Source: an uncultured Ruminococcus sp. (lineage in GTDB: Bacteria > Bacillota > Clostridia > Oscillospirales > Ruminococcaceae). Taken from it: a stretch of DNA of 53,178 nt. Every line of letters starts with the position of its first letter. Within the stretch, counting starts at the first letter, position 1. The notes beneath the pieces were generated by a model, which did not search any database, was not told the origin of the DNA, and saw only the letters and a list, made by a program, of their open reading frames with translations. The stretch spans positions 1 to 53,178 of the forward strand of contig CACZFN010000009.1 of the NCBI GenBank assembly GCA_902780505.1. Direction: 5' to 3'. A program made the position numbers and the translations under genes. This document shows positions 1 through 8,567 of this stretch, piece after piece.

Positions 1-97
1 CATAGCCCATTTGTATCAGCTTTTTGATATCCGCAGGGATCAGCGCCGTCCTTGTTTCCCGTGTGTCACTCTCTTTGCAGAGGAGAATTTTTTTCAT
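1..97 (-). CDS. Alanine dehydrogenase/PNT-family enzyme, N-terminal fragment
   Basis: Only the first 32 codons lie in the window; the rest runs off the left edge. The peptide starts MKKILLCKESDTRETR and continues with a TALIPADIKKL-type stretch, which resembles the N-terminal domain of alanine dehydrogenase, NAD(P) transhydrogenase alpha and NAD-dependent saccharopine dehydrogenases (K-E-x-x-x-x-E-x-R-x-x-L-x-P). An AAAGGAG site at 105-112 is well spaced for the ATG at 95-97. An in-frame ATG at 101-103 sits too close to that site. The gene is co-directional with gdhA, which fits an amino-acid dehydrogenase neighbourhood. The exact substrate cannot be told from this fragment. Confidence 0.7.
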   Translation of the reverse strand, partial: MKKILLCKESDTRETRTALIPADIKKLIQMGY

Positions 98-159
98 TAC
101 CATACTCCTTTCAAACCATCATATATTATGCTCAAAGGTATTCACCTTCAAACTCTTGT

Positions 160-187
160 TAAAACAGCAAACGGCAGTACCGTTTGC
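160..187 (-). terminator. Rho-independent terminator downstream of the 51-residue ORF
   Basis: On the minus strand the stem GCAAACGG/CCGTTTGC with a 5-base loop (167-187) is followed by TGTTTT. It separates the gdhA/small-ORF unit from the dehydrogenase fragment. Confidence 0.6.
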
Positions 188-216
188 AAGCGATACTGCC
201 ACGCTTATATTGGAAG

Positions 217-372
217 TCAGTCAAACGTTTCGTCGTTCACTGCATACTCACAGCTGTCGGGAACGTCAAGCCGTTTATCCCTTTCCACTCTGTCTATCTG
301 CATTTTCGGGTGATGCCCTTCAAATACAGTGAATGGAACAAACTGTTTTGCCGTGGTATCAATACTTTTCAT
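217..372 (-). CDS. Small unknown protein (51 aa) downstream of gdhA
   Basis: I do not recognise this protein. The ORF starts with ATG at 370-372 behind AAAGGAG about 10 bases upstream, encodes 51 residues beginning MKSIDTTAKQFVPF and ending NDETFD, and stops with TGA at 217-219. It lies 15 bases downstream of the gdhA stop on the same strand and is closed by a terminator, so it is probably cotranscribed with gdhA. It is acidic, soluble-looking, and has no signal peptide or membrane segment. The good ribosome binding site and tight operon position argue that it is real. It could be a small regulator of GDH or an unrelated passenger. Confidence 0.6.
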   Translation of the reverse strand: MKSIDTTAKQFVPFTVFEGHHPKMQIDRVERDKRLDVPDSCEYAVNDETFD

Positions 373-387
373 GAAATGATCTCTCCT

Positions 388-1797
<1,410 letters not shown>

Positions 1798-1799
1798 CT

Positions 1800-1828
1800 A
1801 TTTTACCTTACTTTTCATCTTATGTCAA
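1800..1828 (-). promoter_or_regulatory. gdhA promoter
   Basis: The minus strand reads TTGACA (1823-1828), a 17-bp spacer and TAAAAT (1800-1805), giving a start near 1793. Two TCAGAC direct repeats lie upstream at 1849-1854 and 1870-1875, exactly 21 bp (two helical turns) apart, and may be an activator site. Confidence 0.75.
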
Positions 1829-1914
1829 TTTGCTGTGTGCATTAAAAATCAGACATTTCCCCGTCTTTTTCAGACTTATTGCCGAGGCGCAGTTTTGCAG
1901 GCAAACGGAAATAG

Positions 1915-1938
1915 CGGGGCAGGGTGATCCCTGCTCCG
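1915..1938. other. Strong hairpin of unknown role upstream of gdhA
   Basis: CGGGGCAGGG-TGAT-CCCTGCTCCG forms a 10-bp stem (one G-T or C-A position depending on strand) with a 4-base loop and no T-tract. The rest of 1840-2130 is AT-rich with no ORF that I can support. Confidence 0.4.
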
Positions 1939-2136
1939 TATTCCATAGCTTATATATGATGAGTCATACCATGAACACCTTTGTCACGCCATTGTGCCAA
2001 AAGTGATGCTAACTTATTATTAAGCGGTGCCTGATATTAATTTTGATAATTCTTTACATTTTATTATAATACCGCCTTAAAATTTTTACTACATTAAAAT
2101 TCATACATTTATCCCTGTTTTCACGACAAAATGCAA

Positions 2137-2160
2137 GCGCCCCGGGTTTTCCCGGAGCAC
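2137..2160 (-). terminator. Terminator of the response-regulator gene
   Basis: On the minus strand GTGCTCCGGG-AAAA-CCCGGGGCGC (two G-T pairs) is followed by a TTGCATTTTG run, about 35 bases after the stop codon of the regulator. Confidence 0.5.
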
Positions 2161-2195
2161 TTACACTAAAAATATATGATGGCTTTTACACATTG

Positions 2196-2963
2196 TCAGT
2201 ATTTTTTTAGTTCGGACGGGCGCTTGCCTGTCACTTTTTTGAAAACTGCCGTGAAATAGTCAACTGATGAAAACCCCAGAAGTTCGCTTACCTCGTAGAC
2301 CTTATACCTTCCCGAAAGCAGAAGCTTTTCGGCGTAAAGAATACGGAAACGCTTATAAAAATCCCCGAAGGTCATGCCTACCCTTGCCTTGAACATACGC
2401 CCGAAATAATCCTTATTGAACCCGAAGTAATCGGCAGCGGTTTCTGTGCTGACAGTCACGCCCTCGCTTGCTATGATAAATTCACGCAGGTTTTCTGTAA
2501 ACTTATCCCCCTGTTCGCTTTCGGCTAAGGTGTCAAAGTATTCACCTGCGGCAAGGCGGTATTCGTGCCCCTCCATAGCTTTATCATACTTTTGCTTTGC
2601 ACGCACAAGGGCTTCTTTTATCCGGACTTCCGAAACAGGTTCACAAAGATAATCCGTCGCCCCTGCAAGAAAACATTCACGCATATTTTCGCTGTCGCCG
2701 TATGGGCTTATCACAAGTATCTCGCACTTGTCTGTCTTTTTTGATATCCTTTCAACTATCGCTGCCGCTTCGAGCTGCGGCGGCTTGTTGAACACAAGTG
2801 CAAAGGCGATATTATCCTTATTCATCAGTTTTACAGCTTCATCTGTATCGTGTGAAACGGCGAAAAGTTCAAAGCCGTTTTCACGCCATACGGGGAGACG
2901 TTTATATTTTGCAAAAGCTGAATTGTCGTTATTTATCATAACTATTTTATGCAGACCAGTCAC
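2196..2963 (-). CDS. Response regulator with AraC-type DNA-binding domain
   Basis: The 255-residue protein has a receiver-like N-terminal domain (about residues 1-115) and a C-terminal AraC/XylS double helix-turn-helix (about 155-255, ending ...GFSSVDYFTAVFKKVTGKRPSELKKY). The receiver is atypical: the start reads HKIVMINNDN rather than VDDE, and I see no clear phospho-acceptor aspartate, so it may be a pseudo-receiver. I chose GTG at 2961-2963 because a G-rich Shine-Dalgarno (2971-2976) precedes it and the protein then begins like YesN-type regulators; the reading frame stays open further upstream. It sits between gdhA and amtB, so a nitrogen-control role is likely but inferred. Confidence 0.8.
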   Translation of the reverse strand: MTGLHKIVMINNDNSAFAKYKRLPVWRENGFELFAVSHDTDEAVKLMNKDNIAFALVFNKPPQLEAAAIVERISKKTDKCEILVISPYGDSENMRECFLAGATDYLCEPVSEVRIKEALVRAKQKYDKAMEGHEYRLAAGEYFDTLAESEQGDKFTENLREFIIASEGVTVSTETAADYFGFNKDYFGRMFKARVGMTFGDFYKRFRILYAEKLLLSGRYKVYEVSELLGFSSVDYFTAVFKKVTGKRPSELKKY

Positions 2964-2980
2964 AGTGCCGCCCCCCGTAA

Positions 2981-3015
2981 AAAAATAAAAAGGCACTGTA
3001 AAAACTTACAGCACC
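2981..3015 (-). terminator. Leader terminator/attenuator of the response-regulator gene
   Basis: On the minus strand a 10-bp stem (3006-3015 with 2992-3001, two wobble pairs) with loop GTTT is followed by a long T-rich run (2981-2991). The 3' arm (GGCACTG, 2992-2998 on plus) can pair instead with CAGTGCC (2963-2969), which overlaps the GTG start and places the Shine-Dalgarno in the new loop. Confidence 0.6.
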
Positions 3016-3029
3016 TTTGCTTGTTCTTT

Positions 3030-3059
3030 ATTATAGCACCGGGAATTAAAAAATGTCAA
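3030..3059 (-). promoter_or_regulatory. Promoter of the response-regulator gene
   Basis: The minus strand has a consensus TTGACA (3054-3059), an 18-bp spacer and TATAAT (3030-3035). The predicted start near 3023 leaves only a few bases before the leader hairpin. Confidence 0.8.
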
Positions 3060-3251
3060 TGAAAATTTTATTAACAGCCGAAAGAAGTAGGAAATTTAGG
3101 GTATTTTATATTAAAAAAACAGGATAACCTCAAAAACAGCCCCAAAAGGAAGGCTCGTTTATCTTTTTGCAAGTTAGAAACACGGATTATTCATAATTCT
3201 TGTTAAATTTGCCTACAAAAGATTAAAAATGCAGGATTTTATCTGTTAAAA

Positions 3252-3303
3252 TGCAAAAATTTTGCAAAAACCACTTGACAAAACCGCAAGGCTTGTGTAT
3301 AAT
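3252..3303 (+). promoter_or_regulatory. amtB promoter with adjacent palindrome
   Basis: TTGACA (3275-3280), a 17-bp spacer and TATAAT (3298-3303) form a consensus promoter. A TGCAAAA-A-TTTTGCA palindrome at 3252-3266 ends 8 bp before the -35 box and is a plausible operator. Confidence 0.8.
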
Positions 3304-3312
3304 AAACGCATA

Positions 3313-3356
3313 GGGACAAGGGCGTCTGGTCAGAAATGACAGCCTTGTCCCTTTTT
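3313..3356 (+). terminator. Leader terminator/attenuator upstream of amtB
   Basis: GGGACAAGG (3313-3321) pairs with CCTTGTCCC (3343-3351), followed by TTTTT. An inner hairpin (CTG-G-TCA GAAA TGACAG) lies within it. The structure starts at the predicted transcription start. A competing pairing is visible: GGGCG and GGTCA inside the hairpin with TGACC (3361-3364 region) and CGCCC (3377-3381 region). Confidence 0.65.
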
Positions 3357-3428
3357 ACTTGACCGACAAAGACGTCGCCCGGTGCAATGGTGCATCTGCG
3401 GCATCTTTTAATTATGGAGGGATGCTTT

Positions 3429-3470
3429 ATGATCTGCGATATTCCCGGTCAGACTCAGCAAAATAATTGA
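3429..3470 (+). CDS. Short leader peptide upstream of amtB, Gln/Asn-rich
   Basis: A 13-codon ORF, MICDIPGQTQQNN, follows a strong GGAGG at 3417-3421 and stops 14 bases before the amtB ATG. Five of its last six codons are Gln or Asn. The amtB ribosome binding site starts within a few bases of its stop, so its translation probably affects amtB translation. That it is translated is inferred from the ribosome binding site. Confidence 0.45.
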   Translation: MICDIPGQTQQNN

Positions 3471-3484
3471 AAGAAGGAATTTTT

Positions 3485-5215
3485 ATGACAGTCGAATTCT
3501 GGTTTCTGATAGGTGCAGCGCTGGTTTTCTGGATGCAGGCAGGCTTTGCAATGGTGGAAACAGGCTTTACAAGAGCTAAAAACGCCGGCAACATCATTAT
3601 GAAAAACCTGATGGATTTCTGTATCGGCACAGTAGTATTTTCAGTTTTAGGCTATACGCTTATGATGGGTGAAGATACGCTTTTCGGGCTTATCGGTATA
3701 CCAAACCTTGATATGTTCACAAACTTCGCGGAATTTATCAAGAGCCCTGCTGACGGTTCGTTCACAGGTGCATCAACTTTTGTATTCAATCTTGTTTTCT
3801 GTGCCACTACGGCGACTATCGTATCGGGCGCTATGGCGGGCAGAACCAAATTTTCAAGCTACTGCTTATATTCGGGGATAATCTCGCTTATAATTTACCC
3901 GATAGAGGCGCACTGGATATGGGGCGGCGGCTGGCTATCACAGCTCGGCTTCCACGATTACGCCGGTTCCTGTGCTATACATATGGTAGGCGGCATAGCA
4001 GCGCTTATCGGTGCGATATTCGTAGGGCCGCGTCTTGGAAAATATGAACGTGATGAAAACGGCAAGGTCATAAAGGTAAATGCTATTCCCGGACATTCCA
4101 TCACACTTGGTGCACTCGGTGTATTTATCCTGTGGCTTGGCTGGTACGGCTTTAACGGTGCTGCCGCAACAAACGTTTCCGAGCTTTCTTCTATCTTCGT
4201 CACAACGACGATAGCGCCATCAGTTGCAACAGTTGTAACTATGATCTTCACCTGGGTAAGAAACGGCAAGCCTGATGTTTCTATGTGCTTAAACGCTTCC
4301 CTTGCAGGCCTTGTAGGTGTTACGGCGGGAACTGATGCCTTTGATGCGATAGGCGCTGCTGTAGTCGGGCTTGTATCAGGGCTGCTTGTTGTATGGGTAG
4401 TTGAGTTTATCGATCTCAGACTTCACATTGATGATCCCGTAGGTGCTGTAGGCGTTCACATGGCAAACGGGATATGGGGGACTATCGCAGTAGGTCTGCT
4501 TGCAAACCCTGATGCCCCCGCAGGCTTAAAGGGACTTTTCTACACAGGTTCGTTCAGGCAGTTAGGCTTACAGTTTACAGGCTTTGCAAGTGTTGCCGCT
4601 TATGCCGCAGTAATGATGTGCATAACATTTGCGATAATCAAGAAAACACACGGCCTTCGCACAACCGCCGAGGAGGAGATCTTAGGTCTTGACATCACCG
4701 AACACGGCCTGCCGAGTGCTTACCCTGACTTTATGCCGTCGGTACACAAATACACGACTTACGAAGAATACAACGACGCGACTGTTGTCACAGGCGACAC
4801 CCCCGAAGCGGAAGCTGTACCTGTTCAGAAACTCCCCGATCTTGTAAGAGAGGGTGCACCAAAGCTGACAAAGATCGAAATAATATGCAAGGAAGCAAAG
4901 CTTGACAAACTCAAAAACGCCATGACTAAGCTTGGCATAACAGGCATGACGGTATCACACGTTATGGGCTTCGGCAACCAGAAAAGCAAGCCCGAATATT
5001 ACCGCGGCGTTGCTGTTGAGATAAACTTTATGCCAAAGGTACAAGTAGATATAGTAGTGAGCAAGATACCCGTAAGGCGTGTCGTTGAAACTGCCAAGAA
5101 AGCCCTGTACACAGGTCATTACGGCGACGGAAAAATATTTATCTATGACGTTGAAAACGTGATAAAGGTCCGTACAGGCGAGGAAGGCTTTGACGCATTG
5201 CAGGACAAGGAATAA
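3485..5215 (+). CDS. amtB: Ammonium transporter with C-terminal PII domain
   Basis: The 576-residue protein joins an Amt/Rh-type channel (about residues 1-400, with many hydrophobic helices and the conserved early stretch ending in AGFAMVETG) to a PII (GlnB-like) domain at about 450-565. Amt conducts ammonium across the membrane; PII senses ATP/ADP and 2-oxoglutarate and usually blocks Amt. In the T-loop region the segment is YYRGVAVEINFMPKVQVDIVV, so the tyrosine that is uridylylated in GlnB (RGAEY) is valine here. The GDGKIF segment of the PII B-loop region is kept. I chose ATG 3485 behind AGAAGGA; a TTG at 3467 is less likely. Its leader carries an attenuator and a leader peptide. Confidence 0.93.
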   Translation: MTVEFWFLIGAALVFWMQAGFAMVETGFTRAKNAGNIIMKNLMDFCIGTVVFSVLGYTLMMGEDTLFGLIGIPNLDMFTNFAEFIKSPADGSFTGASTFVFNLVFCATTATIVSGAMAGRTKFSSYCLYSGIISLIIYPIEAHWIWGGGWLSQLGFHDYAGSCAIHMVGGIAALIGAIFVGPRLGKYERDENGKVIKVNAIPGHSITLGALGVFILWLGWYGFNGAAATNVSELSSIFVTTTIAPSVATVVTMIFTWVRNGKPDVSMCLNASLAGLVGVTAGTDAFDAIGAAVVGLVSGLLVVWVVEFIDLRLHIDDPVGAVGVHMANGIWGTIAVGLLANPDAPAGLKGLFYTGSFRQLGLQFTGFASVAAYAAVMMCITFAIIKKTHGLRTTAEEEILGLDITEHGLPSAYPDFMPSVHKYTTYEEYNDATVVTGDTPEAEAVPVQKLPDLVREGAPKLTKIEIICKEAKLDKLKNAMTKLGITGMTVSHVMGFGNQKSKPEYYRGVAVEINFMPKVQVDIVVSKIPVRRVVETAKKALYTGHYGDGKIFIYDVENVIKVRTGEEGFDALQDKE

Positions 5216-5254
5216 AACGCACGGCTAATATCAGCGCTTGTGTACTATATTAAT

Positions 5255-5291
5255 AAAGCAGGCTCCAGGAAACACACTGAGAGCCTGCTTT
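5255..5291. terminator. Bidirectional terminator between amtB and the next gene
   Basis: AAAGCAGGCTC (5255-5265) pairs with GAGCCTGCTTT (5281-5291). It lies between convergent genes and can serve both. Confidence 0.75.
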
Positions 5292-5303
5292 GCTATTTGT
5301 ATA

Positions 5304-6365
5304 TTAATCTTGTAACGGTATCCGGCAGCGGGGGGTGTCGGTATGTAGTCTTTTTATTTTCGCTTTCAGATACTTATCCGGATCAAAATAGTATTTATGG
5401 TTAGCAATATATCCATGCGAATAGTCTTTTAGCAGATCTATAAGACGGAAACTCTTATACTCATCATCAAGTGCCGCAGCAAGCAGCTTGGTGCCGTAGT
5501 CTATCTTGTCTATATCGCTCTCATCGGGATAGTCAAGGTCTAAAACATTTTTATGACAAAAGTTAAAGCTGCCGCCGAGCGCCGAGTCATAACTTGGCGT
5601 GAAGATCTCAAGTATCGTGCTCATATCATTACAGTCACCACTTTCCCTGCGAAGACGGCGCAAATATACTGAATGATCGTCCGATCCGTCATCGGGGTAG
5701 TAGAATACCCCGTATGTAACATTATCGATCCAGCCTGAGCGATCATCTCTCGCCTTGACAATGTCGCCCTTTTTAAATAGCAGCGGCAGCCAGACATAAT
5801 ACTGTGAAATATCAAGGCAAGGCGGTTCATCATTCGGCAGTACAGGATCGGCGATGACAAGGTTCAAGTCATTATCAAAGCAATGGCAGACACCTTCCCA
5901 CGAGCCCTCGGGCATTATCCTTAAACGGTATTCATGCCTGAGTTCGGGATAGAAATAAGAATTATCTTTATATCGGCTTACTATGTCCTCATAAGCGTCA
6001 GCGTAAGATTTGTAATACTTTTCATCAATGTATTCATCTCCCTCCTCACGCTCGTCAGCAATAAAGACATACCCTTCAGATGCGTTTTTAAGAGCAAGCG
6101 ACTTTTTCAAGCCGTCGATATAGTAAGCAAGTCTTTCACGAAATGTCATCAGCTCGTCTTCGCCAAACATTCCTACCTTCTCCGCTTCAAAGTCCTTTTC
6201 GGAAAAGTTGTCACGAAGGTATTCAAGAACTTCGAGCTTTTCTTCTACCGGACGTTTGCGGCTTTGCGCTATAAGCACCGCCTGCTCGGACGGGGCGAAC
6301 TGATATGAACGGCAATGTGTGCGTATAGCTTTGGAATCTATGAATTTCAAAAACATGTCCTGCAT
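5304..6365 (-). CDS. Unknown ~350-residue island-family protein, copy 1
   Basis: The function is unknown. The 353-residue soluble protein is a clear paralogue of the gene at 32631-33674: both open with FIDSKAIR-x-H, then F-x-P-x-EQAVLI, then EKVGMF, a middle YYVWLPLLFKKGDIV (YYVYVPLPFKKGEIV in the other copy), and end with a D-Y-S-H-G stretch near the C-terminus. The gene at 6973-8022 is a more distant member. The start at 6365 was chosen because GAAAGGA precedes it and it aligns with the paralogue. It is the last gene of a three-gene operon, 4 bp after the SLOG gene. The abundance of acidic and aromatic residues suggests a protein-interaction role, but this is a guess. Confidence 0.8.
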   Translation of the reverse strand: MQDMFLKFIDSKAIRTHCRSYQFAPSEQAVLIAQSRKRPVEEKLEVLEYLRDNFSEKDFEAEKVGMFGEDELMTFRERLAYYIDGLKKSLALKNASEGYVFIADEREEGDEYIDEKYYKSYADAYEDIVSRYKDNSYFYPELRHEYRLRIMPEGSWEGVCHCFDNDLNLVIADPVLPNDEPPCLDISQYYVWLPLLFKKGDIVKARDDRSGWIDNVTYGVFYYPDDGSDDHSVYLRRLRRESGDCNDMSTILEIFTPSYDSALGGSFNFCHKNVLDLDYPDESDIDKIDYGTKLLAAALDDEYKSFRLIDLLKDYSHGYIANHKYYFDPDKYLKAKIKRLHTDTPRCRIPLQD

Positions 6366-6369
6366 TAGT

Positions 6370-6951
6370 TTATCCTTTCCTCTCAAAGAGATCATATATT
6401 TTAAGCCCTTTTTTCTTTGCAAGCTCTACAGTCTGGGCGGTGCCGCTTTTTACCGTACTGTCATAATAGCAGATACAGCAGTCCTCTGCACATTCCACAA
6501 GCCTTTTATTTCTCCTGCTCATACAGCCTTTAAAATAATGCGGTGATGTATACTCCACACTGTCGGCACGCTTTAAAATATCATTAAACTCATTCTTTTG
6601 CGATGCAGTCAGGTTTCTTGTCTGCTCCTCATTCGAGCAGGGCAGGATAAGGTGCAGCTTTACATATTTATGCTTTTCTTTGAGCCTTAGCACGCACTTT
6701 GCAGCAACAGTATCAAACCCGACTGCGCCGCCTGCATAGAAATCTGATATGCTTTCTTCATCATAAAGCCTTTCAAGCAGCGTGTATAGCTTATCGGTTA
6801 TTTCACGCTCATCATCTTTCATTTTTCTGTGACCTGTAAAGCAGGCTGAGCCTTTTGAGCCGCCCCATGCAAGCTCTTCAAGCACGTCACGCAGTTCGTC
6901 TGCAATTTTCTTTACACTCTCTGATACTTTTTTGTTATTCTTGTTTTCCAT
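6370..6951 (-). CDS. SLOG-fold protein of the DUF1273/YpsA type
   Basis: The 193-residue protein has an N-terminal helical extension (1-35), then the family hallmark CFTGHRKM near 37, GGAVGFDTVAA near 75, LILPC near 105, and a C-terminal block SGTAQTVELAKKKG. These match the DprA/YpsA-like SLOG Rossmann fold. SLOG proteins are predicted to bind or cleave nucleotides or to sense nucleotide signals in conflict systems (family knowledge). It has an AAAAGGAG site and is the middle gene of the operon read from the operator at 8084-8101. The enzymatic activity is not known. Confidence 0.85.
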   Translation of the reverse strand: MENKNNKKVSESVKKIADELRDVLEELAWGGSKGSACFTGHRKMKDDEREITDKLYTLLERLYDEESISDFYAGGAVGFDTVAAKCVLRLKEKHKYVKLHLILPCSNEEQTRNLTASQKNEFNDILKRADSVEYTSPHYFKGCMSRRNKRLVECAEDCCICYYDSTVKSGTAQTVELAKKKGLKIYDLFERKG

Positions 6952-6972
6952 AGTATCATCTCCTTTTGTGTG

Positions 6973-8022
6973 TCATCTTCCGCCGTATCTTTCGTTATCA
7001 TATTCATGCCACATTCTGCGCTTTTTCAAAATATCGGAAATGCCTGCCTGCTCATAGTATTCATCTGTATAATCCCAGCGTGGGGAGAGATCGTTAAACT
7101 CTCTCTCATTCCTTAAATAATCACTTGCAAGGATAAGCATATCGGGCGAGAGATTACCTTTAAGGCTCTCACTCACAGCCTTCAAAAGGCGTTTATCCTT
7201 GTAGCACATATCTCTTATGCAAAGCTCACCTGTGAAATATTCAAGGTTATGATAATCATGAACGCAGTCCTCATAAAGATAGCCCTTGTCATCAAGCATA
7301 TAGCCGTATGCGGTCATATCCGATGAATCGAGCCTTGACGCCTGTTCTTCAAACCACTTGTCGTCCTTGCCCTGATAGCACAGATCATTCAAAACCATCG
7401 GTGAGTCGGTGTAATAAGTTTTGGTCGGGATAAGTATATCGCCCTTTTTGAATGGTGTGGGGATATAAACCCAGTAAAGATCAAACAGCGGAACGTGCTC
7501 GCTATAATTATGGTCAAGCTCGCTTATCTCAAATTCGGGTGTCAGATATGCTTTGATGTATTTGTTTGTATCCGGCTTTCTTGCGGTGATATACATTTTA
7601 AGTATCACTTCATCATCACGCTTGCAAATGTCCGCTTTAAGTGCATCAAGTGCCTTTTCGTATGATGAATAAATAATGGTATCATCATACGGGACATCAA
7701 AACGATCGCTTAAAAAGCCATAGCTGTACACAAGATCACCGCCCTTTTTGAAATAGCTCAGGGCGTGAAGATAGTCATCGTGTATGTGCTTTTCTCTAAG
7801 AGCGTAGAAAAAGCTGACATCCCCGAACTCACGGGTAATGCGCTTATCATGCATATCGGGCATGGTGTTCATTATCTCAAAGAAAAGGTCTGTCTTTTTA
7901 TCCATGCTTATGCTCTTGCAGTCATTGATGATAAAGGCAGACTCCATCGCATTGAACTGATGCCCGATACTGCGGCAGTATTCGCCGACTGTTTTTGAAT
8001 TGAAATAGCTGTAAATGTCCAT
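6973..8022 (-). CDS. Unknown ~350-residue island-family protein, copy 2
   Basis: This 349-residue protein of unknown function is a divergent relative of the proteins at 5304-6365 and 32631-33674. Its N-terminus (YFNSKTVGEYCRSIGHQF, then ESAFII) matches their FIDSKAIR...EQAVLI opening, and it shares the central PFKKGDI motif. The start at 8022 follows AAAGGAG; a longer frame to 8049 lacks a ribosome binding site. It is the first gene of the operon whose promoter carries the palindrome at 8084-8101, followed by the SLOG gene and copy 1. No signal peptide or membrane segment is seen. Confidence 0.8.
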   Translation of the reverse strand: MDIYSYFNSKTVGEYCRSIGHQFNAMESAFIINDCKSISMDKKTDLFFEIMNTMPDMHDKRITREFGDVSFFYALREKHIHDDYLHALSYFKKGGDLVYSYGFLSDRFDVPYDDTIIYSSYEKALDALKADICKRDDEVILKMYITARKPDTNKYIKAYLTPEFEISELDHNYSEHVPLFDLYWVYIPTPFKKGDILIPTKTYYTDSPMVLNDLCYQGKDDKWFEEQASRLDSSDMTAYGYMLDDKGYLYEDCVHDYHNLEYFTGELCIRDMCYKDKRLLKAVSESLKGNLSPDMLILASDYLRNEREFNDLSPRWDYTDEYYEQAGISDILKKRRMWHEYDNERYGGR

Positions 8023-8067
8023 AGCGTTCTCCTTTGCAGTCTTGGTCAAGTGTTTTACTGTGATAAT

Positions 8068-8101
8068 ATTATAGCACGGGCTTTGCGCAGAATTTTGAGC
8101 A
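8068..8101 (-). promoter_or_regulatory. Island operator 1 with -10 box
   Basis: The palindrome TGCTCAAAATTCTGCGCA (8084-8101, read on minus) lies 10 bp before TATAAT (8068-8073). It drives the operon 6973-8022, 6370-6951, 5304-6365. No consensus -35 box is present. Confidence 0.85.
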
Positions 8102-8105
8102 TAGG

Positions 8106-8477
8106 TCAGTCTGTTCCAAAAAACCTGTAGTGCCCCGATCCGTCCGCTTTCAGGGTGACATCAGTAATGCCGTTTTCCTCCGTCAGCCCGAAATGCTCTA
8201 TAACGTACTCTTTGAGTATATCCGTGCAGATATACGGCGAGCAGAAAATAAGCGCTTTGCCTCGCCGCAGCTCGACACGCCCGCGGGGATAGTAGTTATA
8301 CGGCACTGTGCCTGTCACTATGTGACTGAGTTTAGCCCACTGCCGCTTGTGATTTATGTCCTTTGGTGTGAGTGCAGTGTCATGCAGAATTCCGTTTTTG
8401 TCCGACTCAAATCTGATCGCGATAATATCCATTTCTTTAAGCGAACGCACCCAGAAAAGTCCTTTATAAATGCTCAT
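8106..8477 (-). CDS. Unknown small protein (123 aa) of the island regulon
   Basis: I do not recognise this 123-residue protein. It starts MSIYKGLFWVRSLKEMDIIAIRF, is soluble-looking, and has a basic middle (YNYYPRGRVELRRGKALIFC). ATG 8477 follows AAGGAGAG; the frame extends to 8540 but that part overlaps the operator. It stands alone as a transcription unit under operator 2 and is co-directional with the operon to its left. An interaction or nucleic-acid-binding role would be speculation. Confidence 0.7.
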   Translation of the reverse strand: MSIYKGLFWVRSLKEMDIIAIRFESDKNGILHDTALTPKDINHKRQWAKLSHIVTGTVPYNYYPRGRVELRRGKALIFCSPYICTDILKEYVIEHFGLTEENGITDVTLKADGSGHYRFFGTD

Positions 8478-8519
8478 GATCACACTCTCCTTAACGATCA
8501 TTTCTTTTTCTGTAAGGAT

Positions 8520-8553
8520 AGTATAACAAAGCGTATGCACAAAATTTTGCGCA
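8520..8553 (-). promoter_or_regulatory. Island operator 2 with -10 box
   Basis: The palindrome TGCGCAAAATTTTGTGCA (8536-8553, minus) lies 10 bp before TATACT (8520-8525). The dyad extends outward to GCGTATGC/GCATACGC (8531-8558), the longest of all the sites. Confidence 0.85.
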
Positions 8554-8567
8554 TACGCTTTTTGTCA

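Noticed and set aside
3467-3484. TTG start giving a 6-residue longer AmtB
   Set aside because: It overlaps the leader-peptide stop and has no well-spaced ribosome binding site; ATG 3485 has one and fits the family start.
8531-8565. The extended dyad GCGTATGC...GCATACGC followed by TTTTTG looks like a plus-strand terminator
   Set aside because: No plus-strand gene ends there, and the same core occurs at ten other promoters without a T-run, so it is better explained as an operator.
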